From Porifericola rhodea (GTDB lineage: Bacteria; Bacteroidota; Bacteroidia; Cytophagales; Cyclobacteriaceae): DNA of 64,000 nucleotides. Shown in pieces: positions 35,925 through 44,491 of the stretch. Position numbers and translations under genes: made by a program. The notes below the pieces were generated by a model, which was not told the origin of the DNA, did not search any database, and was given only the letters and a program-made list of their open reading frames with translations. The stretch spans positions 2,303,501-2,367,500 of the forward strand of contig NZ_CP119421.1 in the NCBI RefSeq assembly GCF_030506305.1. The letters run 5' to 3'. Positions within the stretch are counted from its first letter, which is position 1, and each line of letters starts with the position of its first letter.

Positions 35925-37721
35925 ATGCTTTCTATTTTTTGGCAGCAAATTATTGTACTGGCTAGTATACTCCTGCTATTTGTTTTTATTTATAAAGAAT
36001 GGGTAAGGCCATCGTTAGGGTTTCTGGTTGTAGTACTCCTGTTTGTCGTACTGGGCATATTGGATCCCGAAGAAATGCTGTCAGGCTTTTCTAATCAGTC
36101 TATAGCTAGTATTGTACTATTAATCCTGATTAGTGCCGCTTTAAGAAAAAACTTTCAGGTAGAGGCTGTATTAGAGAGCATCTACAAACTGGGTAAACGG
36201 CAGGCCGTATTAAGCTACCGCTCCTTTCTGCTTCGTATGATGGTACAGGTAGCCGTATTTTCATCGTTTATAAACAATACGCCTATCGTTGCACTAATGA
36301 CCCCTTTCGTATTCAACTGGGGTAAGCGCAATAATGTATCCCCTTCCAAACTCCTTATTCCTCTGTCTTACGCCACTATTATGGGAGGAATGCTTACAAT
36401 TATTGGTACCTCTACTACTCTTGTTCTGAATGGTTTTATGATGGATTTTGGTATCAACTCCCTAAACGCGCTTGACCTGCTTCTCATTGGGGGGGCGGTG
36501 TGCTTTACTGGGGTATTGCTTATTAGTTTTATAGGTTACCGCCTTTTGCCTAATAACACAGATATATTGGAGAGCTTTAGCAAAAACAAACGTGAGTACC
36601 TGGTAGAAACCATATTAGACGACAACTCACCCTTACAGGGTAAAACGGTAATGGAGGCAGGCTTAAGAAGCCTAAAGGGAGTATATCTTGTTGAGATTAT
36701 TCGTAAAGGAAAAACTCTCTCCCCGGTTGAGCCTTCGGAAAAGATTGAGAAAAATGATGTGCTCATCTTTGCCGGAGATACTGATAATATAGTAGAACTG
36801 CTGAATAACGAAAGAGGGCTGGCACTACCAAAACCTGCTGATACTCGTAACGAAGATAAAGTGAACGTAGTAGAAGCCGTAGTGGGAACCAATTCCAGTT
36901 TAGTGGGACGTACACCCAAGCAAGTGGAGTTTAGGAAACGCTATGATGCAGCTATTGTAGCAATACATAGAAATGGAGAGCGACTGAGTGGTAAAATAGG
37001 GGATATACATCTTAGTCAGGGGGATTTACTGCTTCTGTATTCTGGTAAGAATTTTAAAGACAAGGCTGATCTATATAGAGACCTCTTTATTATATCTCAG
37101 CTCAAAGAGTTTTTGAGGCCAAACAGGAGAAAGGTTACTTCTTTTCTGATTGTGGCGCTAAGTGCTATAGCTATGGTAGTTTTTGGCTACTTTACCTTAT
37201 TTGTTTCGCTACTAATCATATTTGCTATCATGATTACCCTTAAGATGATTTCTATTCGGGATATCAAAAATGAAATAGACCTAAATATGATATCTATACT
37301 GGTATTTTCCCTTGCTTTGGGCCAGGCGATTATTAAAACGGGTAGTGGCGATTTGCTTGCGCAGGGTATCCTGGATCTTACTCAAAACCTGGGGACTATC
37401 GGTGTGCTTAGCACGCTATTGGTAATTACTACCATTCTTACGTCTTTTATTACTAATGTGGGAGCCGTTTCTATTATGTTCCCTTTAGCTTATGCTGTAA
37501 GTAATAATCTAGGAATAGAAGGCATGCCCTTTTACCTTGGTATTGCCTATGCGGCTTCCGCTGCCTTTATTACCCCTATTGGCTATCAGACAAACCTGAT
37601 TGTTTACGGACCCGGTGGTTATACCTTTCGCGACTTTATGAAGATAGGCTTACCAGTCACTATTGTTTATTTGCTTACAGTACTCTTTATGATCAGGATG
37701 ATTTATCCTGATATATTTTAG
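35925..37721 (+). CDS. SLC13 family permease with two TrkA-C domains
   Basis: A 598-residue inner-membrane transporter of the divalent anion:sodium symporter group. Two bundles of hydrophobic helices (about 5-205 and 400-598) surround a soluble centre with two TrkA-C/RCK_C domains: about 215-295 (YLVETILDDNSPLQGKTV ... VLIFAGD) and 305-390 (VVEAVVGTNSSLVGRT ... LLLLYSG). The transport signatures NNTPIVALMTPFV near 117 and FITNVGAVSIMFP in the second half are the paired Ser/Asn-Thr motifs of the family. TrkA-C insertion is typical of the sulfate-type branch, so sulfate or another oxyanion is a plausible substrate (inference). Confidence 0.92.
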   Translation: MLSIFWQQIIVLASILLLFVFIYKEWVRPSLGFLVVVLLFVVLGILDPEEMLSGFSNQSIASIVLLILISAALRKNFQVEAVLESIYKLGKRQAVLSYRSFLLRMMVQVAVFSSFINNTPIVALMTPFVFNWGKRNNVSPSKLLIPLSYATIMGGMLTIIGTSTTLVLNGFMMDFGINSLNALDLLLIGGAVCFTGVLLISFIGYRLLPNNTDILESFSKNKREYLVETILDDNSPLQGKTVMEAGLRSLKGVYLVEIIRKGKTLSPVEPSEKIEKNDVLIFAGDTDNIVELLNNERGLALPKPADTRNEDKVNVVEAVVGTNSSLVGRTPKQVEFRKRYDAAIVAIHRNGERLSGKIGDIHLSQGDLLLLYSGKNFKDKADLYRDLFIISQLKEFLRPNRRKVTSFLIVALSAIAMVVFGYFTLFVSLLIIFAIMITLKMISIRDIKNEIDLNMISILVFSLALGQAIIKTGSGDLLAQGILDLTQNLGTIGVLSTLLVITTILTSFITNVGAVSIMFPLAYAVSNNLGIEGMPFYLGIAYAASAAFITPIGYQTNLIVYGPGGYTFRDFMKIGLPVTIVYLLTVLFMIRMIYPDIF

Positions 37722-37887
37722 ATACAGCGGAACTTAGTCGCAACTCATAAGCCCAGTTATGTCAGCCCTCTGATATCAGAATAAGTAAGCTCTTTACCGA
37801 GACTAGATCCATACAACTTAATTTAAATCTGATGATGGGGGCAAATCAGGAGAGGGTTCCTGTAAGTTATCGTATTGCTAAGCGCAT

Positions 37888-37917
37888 AAAAAAAGCCATT
37901 CGGTAACCCGAATGGCT
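37888..37917 (-). terminator. terminator of the ExbB/ExbD operon
   Basis: AGCCATTCGG / CCGAATGGCT, perfect 10-bp stem with a TAAC loop; on the minus strand it is followed by seven T (37894-37888). It ends the leftward operon 24 bases after the last gene. Confidence 0.92.
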
Positions 37918-37940
37918 CATTAATTAGTATGCAAGCTTAT

Positions 37941-38408
37941 TTACATCTGTACATTAGCTTCTGGAACAGAAGTGTAAAGAACTTTAAGAGCATTAGCGTT
38001 TCTTAGTTCTTGCTGTACATCTGATACGATACCCATTTTCGCTTCTTTATCCACTTTCATGGCCATGGTTATCTGGTCTCTTTCAGCTTCACTCAGTTTA
38101 TCCTTTTCTTGGTTAACAAACTGTACAATGCCTTCAGGCTCTATCAGTACATCGTTTACCTGTATTTTAGGCTCAGAACCATAACGGTCTGTTTCCTTAG
38201 GCTGTCCAATGTAGATGTAACTTACCAAAGACTTCTTCTCCAGCTTACTCAGCTGCTCTGCTTTAGGAATACGCTGAAGCACCAATAAGTCAGTCTCTCT
38301 AAGTACTGTTGTTACCATAAAGAAGAACAACAGCATGAAAATAATATCTGGAAGGGCAGAAGTTGGTATCTCCTGGCTTGCAGAGGTTTTCTTCTTAAAC
38401 TTTGACAT
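37941..38408 (-). CDS. ExbD/TolR family protein (second)
   Basis: A 155-residue component of a proton-driven energy-transducing complex. Start 38408 removes an 11-residue extension that would overlap the previous gene. A basic N terminus (MSKFKKKTSAS) precedes one membrane helix with the proton-carrying Asp in ALPDIIFMLLFFFMVTT (Asp near residue 21). The rest is a periplasmic domain with the TolR-like beta-alpha pattern. It is the last gene of the operon with another ExbD, a small membrane protein and ExbB, and it follows the first ExbD after one base. Confidence 0.92.
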   Translation of the reverse strand: MSKFKKKTSASQEIPTSALPDIIFMLLFFFMVTTVLRETDLLVLQRIPKAEQLSKLEKKSLVSYIYIGQPKETDRYGSEPKIQVNDVLIEPEGIVQFVNQEKDKLSEAERDQITMAMKVDKEAKMGIVSDVQQELRNANALKVLYTSVPEANVQM

Positions 38409-38409
38409 A

Positions 38410-38976
38410 TTAATTACCTCCTGTTTTACTAGGTTCTGCAATAGAGATCTGCATAGGAATCTTTTTTCTTAACTCATCGTAGCGGTCCTGAACACTTGGC
38501 TCAGCATCGTTTATGTTACGAACCAGCTCTGCAGTAATGCCTAGCTCAGCGGCATATATTTCGTAATATGCTCCTTTAAGCTCATCATATACCTCAATGA
38601 ACTTCTCATACCCGGTACCACGGTCAGTCTTAAAAGACACTACTGCATCAAGGGGGCTTTCAGATAGTTCAGGGTTTCTATCATAATTTAGAACAAACTC
38701 CTTCACTTTTTCTTTAAGCTGATCAGTATTATCCATAGGCTCACCTTCTACCAGCATTGCGTCCTGAGAGTTAAGCAAAACCTTAAAGATATTCCGCTCA
38801 TTGAATTTTACTTCTGGCGGAGGCTCATTAGGATCTTGCTTAGGAGGGAGGCGGATAGCCAGACCCTTATCCGACGCAATTGTAGTAGTTACCAGGAAGA
38901 ATATTAACAGAAGGAAGGCAATGTCGGCCATAGAGCCGGCATTAACTTCTCCTGCGTTTCTTTTCTTTCTAGCCAT
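38410..38976 (-). CDS. ExbD/TolR family protein (first)
   Basis: A 188-residue partner of ExbB. The N terminus MARKKRNAGEVNAGS is basic and followed by the helix MADIAFLLLIFFLVTTTI, whose Asp (about 18) is the proton-binding residue of the family. The periplasmic domain is longer than usual, with an acidic insertion (about 60-105). Having two different ExbD proteins is common in Bacteroidota, where the complex often powers TonB-dependent outer-membrane transport. Located two bases after the small membrane protein gene. Confidence 0.93.
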   Translation of the reverse strand: MARKKRNAGEVNAGSMADIAFLLLIFFLVTTTIASDKGLAIRLPPKQDPNEPPPEVKFNERNIFKVLLNSQDAMLVEGEPMDNTDQLKEKVKEFVLNYDRNPELSESPLDAVVSFKTDRGTGYEKFIEVYDELKGAYYEIYAAELGITAELVRNINDAEPSVQDRYDELRKKIPMQISIAEPSKTGGN

Positions 38977-38978
38977 AA

Positions 38979-39308
38979 TTACTTGAAAATTTTGTTGATT
39001 TCAGTAAATACGATGCTTACTAGTGCTAAGCCGATTAAAAGATACATGGTGATAAGGGCTCCACCGATAAGCTTCGAGGACGAATCTGTGATACCAAATT
39101 TGGTGTACACTGTGTTTACTTCATCACCGGAGATAGAGTATCCGATGAAGAATACAATTGCAATACCTATCAAGCCAACTACAGTTCCTAAAAGTGCTTT
39201 AGGATTTGATAGTGCGCTGATCAAAGGTAGAATAATCGCTAATACAAGAGCTAAACCGGCCAGTATGTAGGCGGCGTATAGCCCGTATGTTGAAACAAAC
39301 TCTGCCAT
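38979..39308 (-). CDS. small integral membrane protein in the ExbB/ExbD operon
   Basis: A 109-residue protein with three hydrophobic helices (about 9-33, 40-58 and 84-104) joined by short loops; no signal peptide and no charged active site. It lies between exbB and the two exbD genes, so it probably belongs to the same complex. Such a small protein at this position is often seen in Bacteroidota operons of this kind, but its role is unknown. Confidence 0.8.
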   Translation of the reverse strand: MAEFVSTYGLYAAYILAGLALVLAIILPLISALSNPKALLGTVVGLIGIAIVFFIGYSISGDEVNTVYTKFGITDSSSKLIGGALITMYLLIGLALVSIVFTEINKIFK

Positions 39309-39342
39309 ATGAAATTTTTTGCTTGATTAGAGTTGATTAAAA

Positions 39343-40212
39343 TTACTTCTCAATTCTTGCGCTAGTTCCACCAGTAGTAAGCTTGTGCTTAACTAAAAGG
39401 TCAACTAAAGCGATAGAAGCATCCTCCATAGAGTTAACCAAGCTATCAATTTTAGAAACGCAGTAGTTGTAGAATAATTGAAGGATAATTGCAACGATAA
39501 GACCAGCAACTGTAGTTAAAAGTGCAACCTTAATACCACCCGCCACAAGCGAAGGAGAGATATCACCAGCTGCTTCAATAGCATCAAATGCACCGATCAT
39601 ACCAATTACTGTACCCATGAAACCAAGCATAGGAGCAATAGCGATGAAAAGAGATATCCAAACCAATCCTTTTTCAAGGCGTCCCATTTCTACAGATCCG
39701 TAAGAGATAATAGACTTCTCTACCATATCAATACCTTCTGACATTCTCATAAGACCCTGAGTAAAGATAGAAGCTACTGGACCGCGAGTATTCTTGGTTA
39801 CGTCTTTAGCTGCTTCAACACCACCGCTGTTAAGAGCATCTTCTACTTTAGCTAACAGTTTCTTAGTGTTAGTTGTAGCCATGTTCAAAGTGATAATTCT
39901 TTCTATAGCGATAGCAAGACCCAGGATAAGGCAAAGAAGTACAGGAGACATAAATTTCCAGTCACCCTCGATAAACTTCTGCTTTACTGCCTGGTGGAAA
40001 GACTGCTCTTCCATGCTCTCAACCAAATCCTCATCAACCTCAGAGGTAGCGGCAGGAGTAGCAGCTTCTACTTCCGCAGTTTCTTCCATAGCTGTAGAAT
40101 CTTCAGCCATTTCAGTCGTGTCAGCTTCCGTTTGATCCTGAGCTAAAACTAGTTTAGAATCACTGAAGGTCAGGAGGCCAGTTACTAATAATAAAGCGAA
40201 TAACTTTTTCAT
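39343..40212 (-). CDS. MotA/TolQ/ExbB proton channel protein
   Basis: A 289-residue inner-membrane protein that forms the proton channel with ExbD and supplies energy to outer-membrane transport. It starts with a signal-like segment (MKKLFALLLVTGLLTF, cut near LAQ), then a long acidic, Ala/Glu/Thr-rich extension (about 25-65) before the three ExbB helices (about 85-108, 180-205 and 220-245). The conserved FMGTVIGMIGAF and KVALLTTVAGLIVAI helices line the channel. The acidic stretch is unusual compared with E. coli ExbB and is repeated in many Bacteroidota homologues. First gene of the leftward operon that ends at the terminator 37888-37917. Confidence 0.93.
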   Translation of the reverse strand: MKKLFALLLVTGLLTFSDSKLVLAQDQTEADTTEMAEDSTAMEETAEVEAATPAATSEVDEDLVESMEEQSFHQAVKQKFIEGDWKFMSPVLLCLILGLAIAIERIITLNMATTNTKKLLAKVEDALNSGGVEAAKDVTKNTRGPVASIFTQGLMRMSEGIDMVEKSIISYGSVEMGRLEKGLVWISLFIAIAPMLGFMGTVIGMIGAFDAIEAAGDISPSLVAGGIKVALLTTVAGLIVAIILQLFYNYCVSKIDSLVNSMEDASIALVDLLVKHKLTTGGTSARIEK

Positions 40213-40288
40213 AACGTGTTTAGTAGTCTGTTGTAGTGATTAATTAAAGTTAGTTAAAATTTATTGATGAAAAATTGAAAACATATGG

Positions 40289-40380
<92 letters not shown>

Positions 40381-40678
40381 AAAAAGCTTATTATAAGCCA
40401 GAACTGTACTTTTTTTATAAATAGTGTTACCTACAAATAAATCAATAATATATACTATATGCAAGTTTTAAGTTTAAATCGTATGGAAAAATAGATGTAC
40501 ATAAAATACAGAGAATATACTTAGTGTGTATCTTTGTTTATCTATAAAAATATCGCATGTAGCTTCGACAAATGTCAATAAAAAAAAGAATTAAGTACTA
40601 ATCTTACTAAAAAATAAGTCACTTTTTGTAATGTTTTTCCTCTAATTACTAGCATTTCAACGGACTCTCAATTGTACT
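40381..40678. other. intergenic region between tRNA-Ser and asparaginase
   Basis: 298 bases, AT-rich with many stops in all frames. The tRNA-Ser promoter should lie in its left part, but no exact TAnnTTTG element was found; nothing else was seen. Confidence 0.4.
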
Positions 40679-41752
40679 TTAGTAAGTTTCTCCACAAATA
40701 GGAACAGGGAGTAGTCGTCGTACATCTTCCGGCTTAGGTTCTTTGCCCAGCAAAAACATCATCTTGGTAACCGCAGCTTCGGTGGTCATATCTTTGCCGC
40801 TTACTACCCCTATATCTTCTAATGATCTGCTGGTTTGGTATCGCCCCTGTATTACTCTTCCGCCACTGCATTGCGATATATTCAGGATGGTTACTCCCCG
40901 CTCAATTGCATCTGAGAGACTGTCCAGCATAAAGGTGTCGGTAGGTGCATTACCAGCACCAAATGTCTCCAGTACTACACCTTTAATATCAGGAATTTGC
41001 AAAATACTTTCTACTGCTCTACGGCTAATACCTGGGAACAGCTTTAGTATGGCTACGTTAGCATCCAGCTTGCTATGGTATATCAGTTTGCTATCCCTCT
41101 CATATGGTTTAATGGCCGATTGGTTATAGTCAATGACTACGCCGGCTTCGGCTAATACTGGATAGTTCTCTGATTCAAAGGCATCAAAATGAATGCTTTG
41201 TCGCTTACTGCTTCGGTTCCCCCTAAGAAGTAGGTTTCCAAAATAAATACATACTTCTGGCACTACGGGCTTACCATCTCGGTACTCGCTGGCTATTTCC
41301 AGTGCGGTAATAAAGTTTTCGTGAGCATCCGATCTTTTAGAACCAATGGGCAGCTGAGCGCCGGTAAAAATAACGGGTTTGTTGAGTCCTTCAAGCATAT
41401 AACTTACTGCCGAGGCACTATAGGCCATAGTATCTGTACCATGTATAACTACAAAGCCATCGTAACGACGGTAGTTTTCATGAATGATATAAGCCAAATC
41501 AACCCAGTGCTCAGGACGTATGTTGGCAGAGTCTACCAGTTCAGGAAATGAGATTACCGTGATGTGTATATTAAAGCTCTGAATTGAGGGTACCTTCTCT
41601 ACGATTCTGGAAAAGTTAAAGGGCATCAGGGAGCCTCTCTCATCATAAGACATGCCTAACGTACCCCCGGTGTATATAATAAGTACTGCTGCTTTAGGTT
41701 GACTTGGAGAAGCAGTATTGATATTTACAATTTTATAATTTTGACTTTCCAT
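40679..41752 (-). CDS. ansA: type I L-asparaginase
   Basis: Hydrolyses L-asparagine to aspartate and ammonia in the cytoplasm. The 357-residue protein has the two threonine motifs of the family, YTGGTLGM near 27-34 and HGTDTMAYSA near 104-113, plus the GAQLP segment near 137. It has no signal peptide, so it is the low-affinity type I enzyme. A C-terminal ISQCSGGRV element with conserved allosteric-site-like residues follows. Upstream of it on the same strand lies TatD (32 bases), and the two may be co-transcribed. Confidence 0.95.
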   Translation of the reverse strand: MESQNYKIVNINTASPSQPKAAVLIIYTGGTLGMSYDERGSLMPFNFSRIVEKVPSIQSFNIHITVISFPELVDSANIRPEHWVDLAYIIHENYRRYDGFVVIHGTDTMAYSASAVSYMLEGLNKPVIFTGAQLPIGSKRSDAHENFITALEIASEYRDGKPVVPEVCIYFGNLLLRGNRSSKRQSIHFDAFESENYPVLAEAGVVIDYNQSAIKPYERDSKLIYHSKLDANVAILKLFPGISRRAVESILQIPDIKGVVLETFGAGNAPTDTFMLDSLSDAIERGVTILNISQCSGGRVIQGRYQTSRSLEDIGVVSGKDMTTEAAVTKMMFLLGKEPKPEDVRRLLPVPICGETY

Positions 41753-41784
41753 AATCTGATGCTAGAAGAAGGGCAAAAATACAA

Positions 41785-42555
41785 TTAAAATGAATTAAAT
41801 AACGAAAGAGCGTTGGAAGTTGTACGTTCAGCTATGGTTTTAAGATCCACTTTGTAGTATTCCGCTATTTTTTCTGCTATATGCGGAATGAAGGAAGGCT
41901 CATTTCGTTTTCCTCTTTTAGGTACTGGGGCCAGATAAGGGCTGTCTGTTTCTAATACAACCATATCCATATCAATTTCAGGAATTACCTGGTCCATATT
42001 TGCGTTTTTAAAGGTAGATACTCCTCCCAGACCTACGAGAAATCCTGCTTCTTTAATTCGCTGTGCTTCGTCAACTGTACCGGTAAAGCAATGGAATATG
42101 CCTTTAAGTTTTTCGTCTTTCAACTCTTCTATCAGATTTATAGAGTCTTCAAAAGAGTCTCGGTTGTGAATGACTATGGGTAGCTCGTACTTTTTTGCCC
42201 ACTCTATTTGTATACGAAAAGCCTCCTTCTGCTGCTCTGCAAAAGTGGTATCCCAGTAGTAGTCCAGCCCAATTTCACCTACAGCAGCAAATGCTCTTTT
42301 GCCCAGCCACTCTTCTACTATATATAGCTCTTTCTCAAAATCTTTTTTGACAGAAGTAGGGTGAAGGCCCATCATAGAAATACATTGCTGCGGATGCCTC
42401 TCTTCTAACTCCATCATGCCATCAATAGAAGTGTGATCTATATTAGGCATATAAATTTTTTCTACTCCGGCCTCTTCGCAACGTGCCAGAGTATCTCGTA
42501 TATCGTCTTTAAATTTCTCATCATATATATGAGCGTGGGTATCTATAAAGGTCAT
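41785..42555 (-). CDS. TatD family metal-dependent hydrolase
   Basis: A 256-residue TIM-barrel metallohydrolase of the TatD/YcfH group, associated with DNA repair or degradation as a 3'-5' exonuclease, or D-aminoacyl-tRNA hydrolysis. The metal site is visible: H7 and H9 in DTHAHIYD, Glu in GEIGLDYYW near 92, His in VIHNRDS near 130, His in GIFHCFTG near 155 and Asp in LETDSPYLAP near 203. Length is typical. The gene name (tatD or ycfH) cannot be fixed from sequence alone. Confidence 0.93.
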   Translation of the reverse strand: MTFIDTHAHIYDEKFKDDIRDTLARCEEAGVEKIYMPNIDHTSIDGMMELEERHPQQCISMMGLHPTSVKKDFEKELYIVEEWLGKRAFAAVGEIGLDYYWDTTFAEQQKEAFRIQIEWAKKYELPIVIHNRDSFEDSINLIEELKDEKLKGIFHCFTGTVDEAQRIKEAGFLVGLGGVSTFKNANMDQVIPEIDMDMVVLETDSPYLAPVPKRGKRNEPSFIPHIAEKIAEYYKVDLKTIAERTTSNALSLFNSF

Positions 42556-42655
42556 AAGTTCAGGTTTAATGTTTTGCTCTACTATATAAAGATGCTACAA
42601 ACCAATGAAGTAAAAGTAGAGAAGCCAAGTAATACGCTTATTATTGTTTGTGCTT

Positions 42656-43849
42656 CTAATACTGTCGGCCTTTCCAGCTTGTTTTTAAGGGTAGCAAATA
42701 AATGACTATCGTAAGTATGGTTAATATGCCTGCGTAGAGCTCATACAAAAAAAGATAACGCGCGAGGCGGGAACGAAATTTTTTGCTCAGCTTTAATTTT
42801 CTTTCTACCTGCATAATAAATATACTTTGCAGCGCTACTTTGCTAAGCCACATGCCTACTCCTAGTAACGGATGGGTAAAGAGTAAAAATAATATCAGTG
42901 GAAAAAAAAGAGCCTGCAAAAAAAGAATACTCACTATGGATAAAGGCAGCCGTATAGCGCCATGCATCCAGCGGCGGCGTTGCTGTAGTAGTTCTTGCCA
43001 GCTACGCATAGGTTGGGTAAAAGCTATAACTTTAGAGTCTACCACATTACGAAAACTGAAGCCTTTTCCAGTGATTTCGTGTAGAATCTGAAAATCTTCT
43101 GTGATGGAAAATGGGAGCTTTTCATAGCCTCCACTTGCATAGTAGGCGGGGCGATACATCATCATATTGTTGCCCATCGTTGCAATAGGCATACCCCAAT
43201 CGCTGGCTACTTTTACCATACCCAGCGCAAACAGCCAGTCTATACGCTGTAACTCCCCCCAGCTACTTTTGCCATCTACCAGAGTAATGCCTGTAACCAC
43301 TCCAATCTCTTTAGTCTTAGGCTTAGCCTGCCAGCTTTGTACCATCCCTCTCATCCAGTAGGGCTGCACTTGTACATCCGCGTCGGTTACAAGCAGTAAG
43401 TCCGGAGCTTCTTCACTAGAGTTTGCTGCTGCTACCAGCTGTGCGATAACGTTGGCTTTTGCTTTAGCTTGCCCAACTTTTTTAGTAATGTTGATTACCT
43501 TAACTCTGGGGTCTTTTTTGCTAAAGTCTTTAGCAACTTCTAAGGTATTATCTTCTGAGGCATCATTACCAATCCAGATACTAAAACTTGGGTAGTCCGA
43601 TGCTAAAAGGTGCTCCAGGCAACTGGAGAGCAAAACCTCCTCATTGCGCACTGCCAATAAAACTGCAACGGGCGGTACCTCTTCCAGCAGAGGCTTAGGA
43701 ATTGCCTGTAGCTCATAATGCAGCACTTTACTCTCTGATGCTTTTGACGAATATGCACGAAAGTTAAAAGCCCAGAAAAAGAGTAGTAATACGTCTGCTA
43801 CAATTGTAAGAGAAGTCAATATTAAAACTACAACGATTAGCGTGTTCAT
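42656..43849 (-). CDS. family 2 glycosyltransferase, membrane bound
   Basis: A 397-residue inner-membrane glycosyltransferase. Helix 1 spans about 4-27; the GT-A domain follows with VLLAVRNEEV near 65, SIWIGNDASEDNT near 92, the DXD-type DADVQV near 154-159, the acceptor-site ITEDF near 247 and QRRRWMHGA near 288, the QxxRW signature of processive synthases. Two or three C-terminal helices (about 303-375) would form the translocation path. It overlaps the polysaccharide deacetylase stop as TAATG, so the two are translationally coupled. The pair recalls NodC/NodB and poly-N-acetylglucosamine synthesis, though the product is unknown. Confidence 0.92.
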   Translation of the reverse strand: MNTLIVVVLILTSLTIVADVLLLFFWAFNFRAYSSKASESKVLHYELQAIPKPLLEEVPPVAVLLAVRNEEVLLSSCLEHLLASDYPSFSIWIGNDASEDNTLEVAKDFSKKDPRVKVINITKKVGQAKAKANVIAQLVAAANSSEEAPDLLLVTDADVQVQPYWMRGMVQSWQAKPKTKEIGVVTGITLVDGKSSWGELQRIDWLFALGMVKVASDWGMPIATMGNNMMMYRPAYYASGGYEKLPFSITEDFQILHEITGKGFSFRNVVDSKVIAFTQPMRSWQELLQQRRRWMHGAIRLPLSIVSILFLQALFFPLILFLLFTHPLLGVGMWLSKVALQSIFIMQVERKLKLSKKFRSRLARYLFLYELYAGILTILTIVIYLLPLKTSWKGRQY

Positions 43850-44481
43850 TAGAGTGCGCTAAATTGAAAGCCTGCCTGAGCAAAGTGATCCAAATAACGG
43901 GGAAGCACAAACTTTAAGTTTTTTGCAGCTTTGCGGCTATCATGAAAAATAATAATGGTGCCGGGTACAGTATGGCGAATACATTTGTTCAGGCACTTTT
44001 CGGCTGCAAAGCGTGGGTTATAGTCTCCCGACAAAATATCCCACATAACTATATGGTACTCATTTTTGAGAATTTTGATTTGAGAGCGTGTGATTTTGCC
44101 ATAAGGTGGACGAAAAAGAGGTTTGCCTATATCATTTGTATACCGCTCCTGACTTTGGCGGCAGTACATAATGTTTTGCAGGTAATGCTCATTATCAGTT
44201 TTCCACCCATTTAAATGATTAAATGTATGGTTGCCGGTACGATGGCCAGCATCCAAAACCTGCTGGTAAACCTCTGGGTGGCGCTCAATATTATCGCCTA
44301 CGCAGAAAAAGGTAGCTTTGGCCTGGTATTCAGCTAACACATCAAGCACATAAGGAGTGATTTTGGGGATGGGGCCATCATCAAAAGTGAGATAGATCTG
44401 TTTGCCTCCTTCCTGCTTTTGGTCCCAGATTAAGTCAGGGTAGAAGAATTTAAGCAGAGGCGGTGTTTTAAAGAAATTCAT
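43849..44481 (-). CDS. polysaccharide deacetylase (NodB homology domain)
   Basis: A 210-residue carbohydrate esterase family 4 enzyme that removes N-acetyl groups from sugar polymers. Motifs: LTFDDGPI near 32-39 with the base and metal Asp, the metal His pair in HRTGNHTFNH near 90-99, RPPYG near 128-132, and the C-terminal HDS of IIFHDSRK. No signal peptide, so it probably acts on the cytoplasmic side or on a precursor. It lies ten bases after the PP2C phosphatase gene and overlaps the glycosyltransferase by one base, so these three form an operon. Confidence 0.93.
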   Translation of the reverse strand: MNFFKTPPLLKFFYPDLIWDQKQEGGKQIYLTFDDGPIPKITPYVLDVLAEYQAKATFFCVGDNIERHPEVYQQVLDAGHRTGNHTFNHLNGWKTDNEHYLQNIMYCRQSQERYTNDIGKPLFRPPYGKITRSQIKILKNEYHIVMWDILSGDYNPRFAAEKCLNKCIRHTVPGTIIIFHDSRKAAKNLKFVLPRYLDHFAQAGFQFSAL

Positions 44482-44491
44482 ACAACCTCTG

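Noticed and set aside
37751..37906. 52-codon open frame after the SLC13 gene, ending in KRIKKAIR
   Set aside because: No good start codon except an internal ATG pair, and its last codons are made of the operon terminator hairpin; most likely chance.
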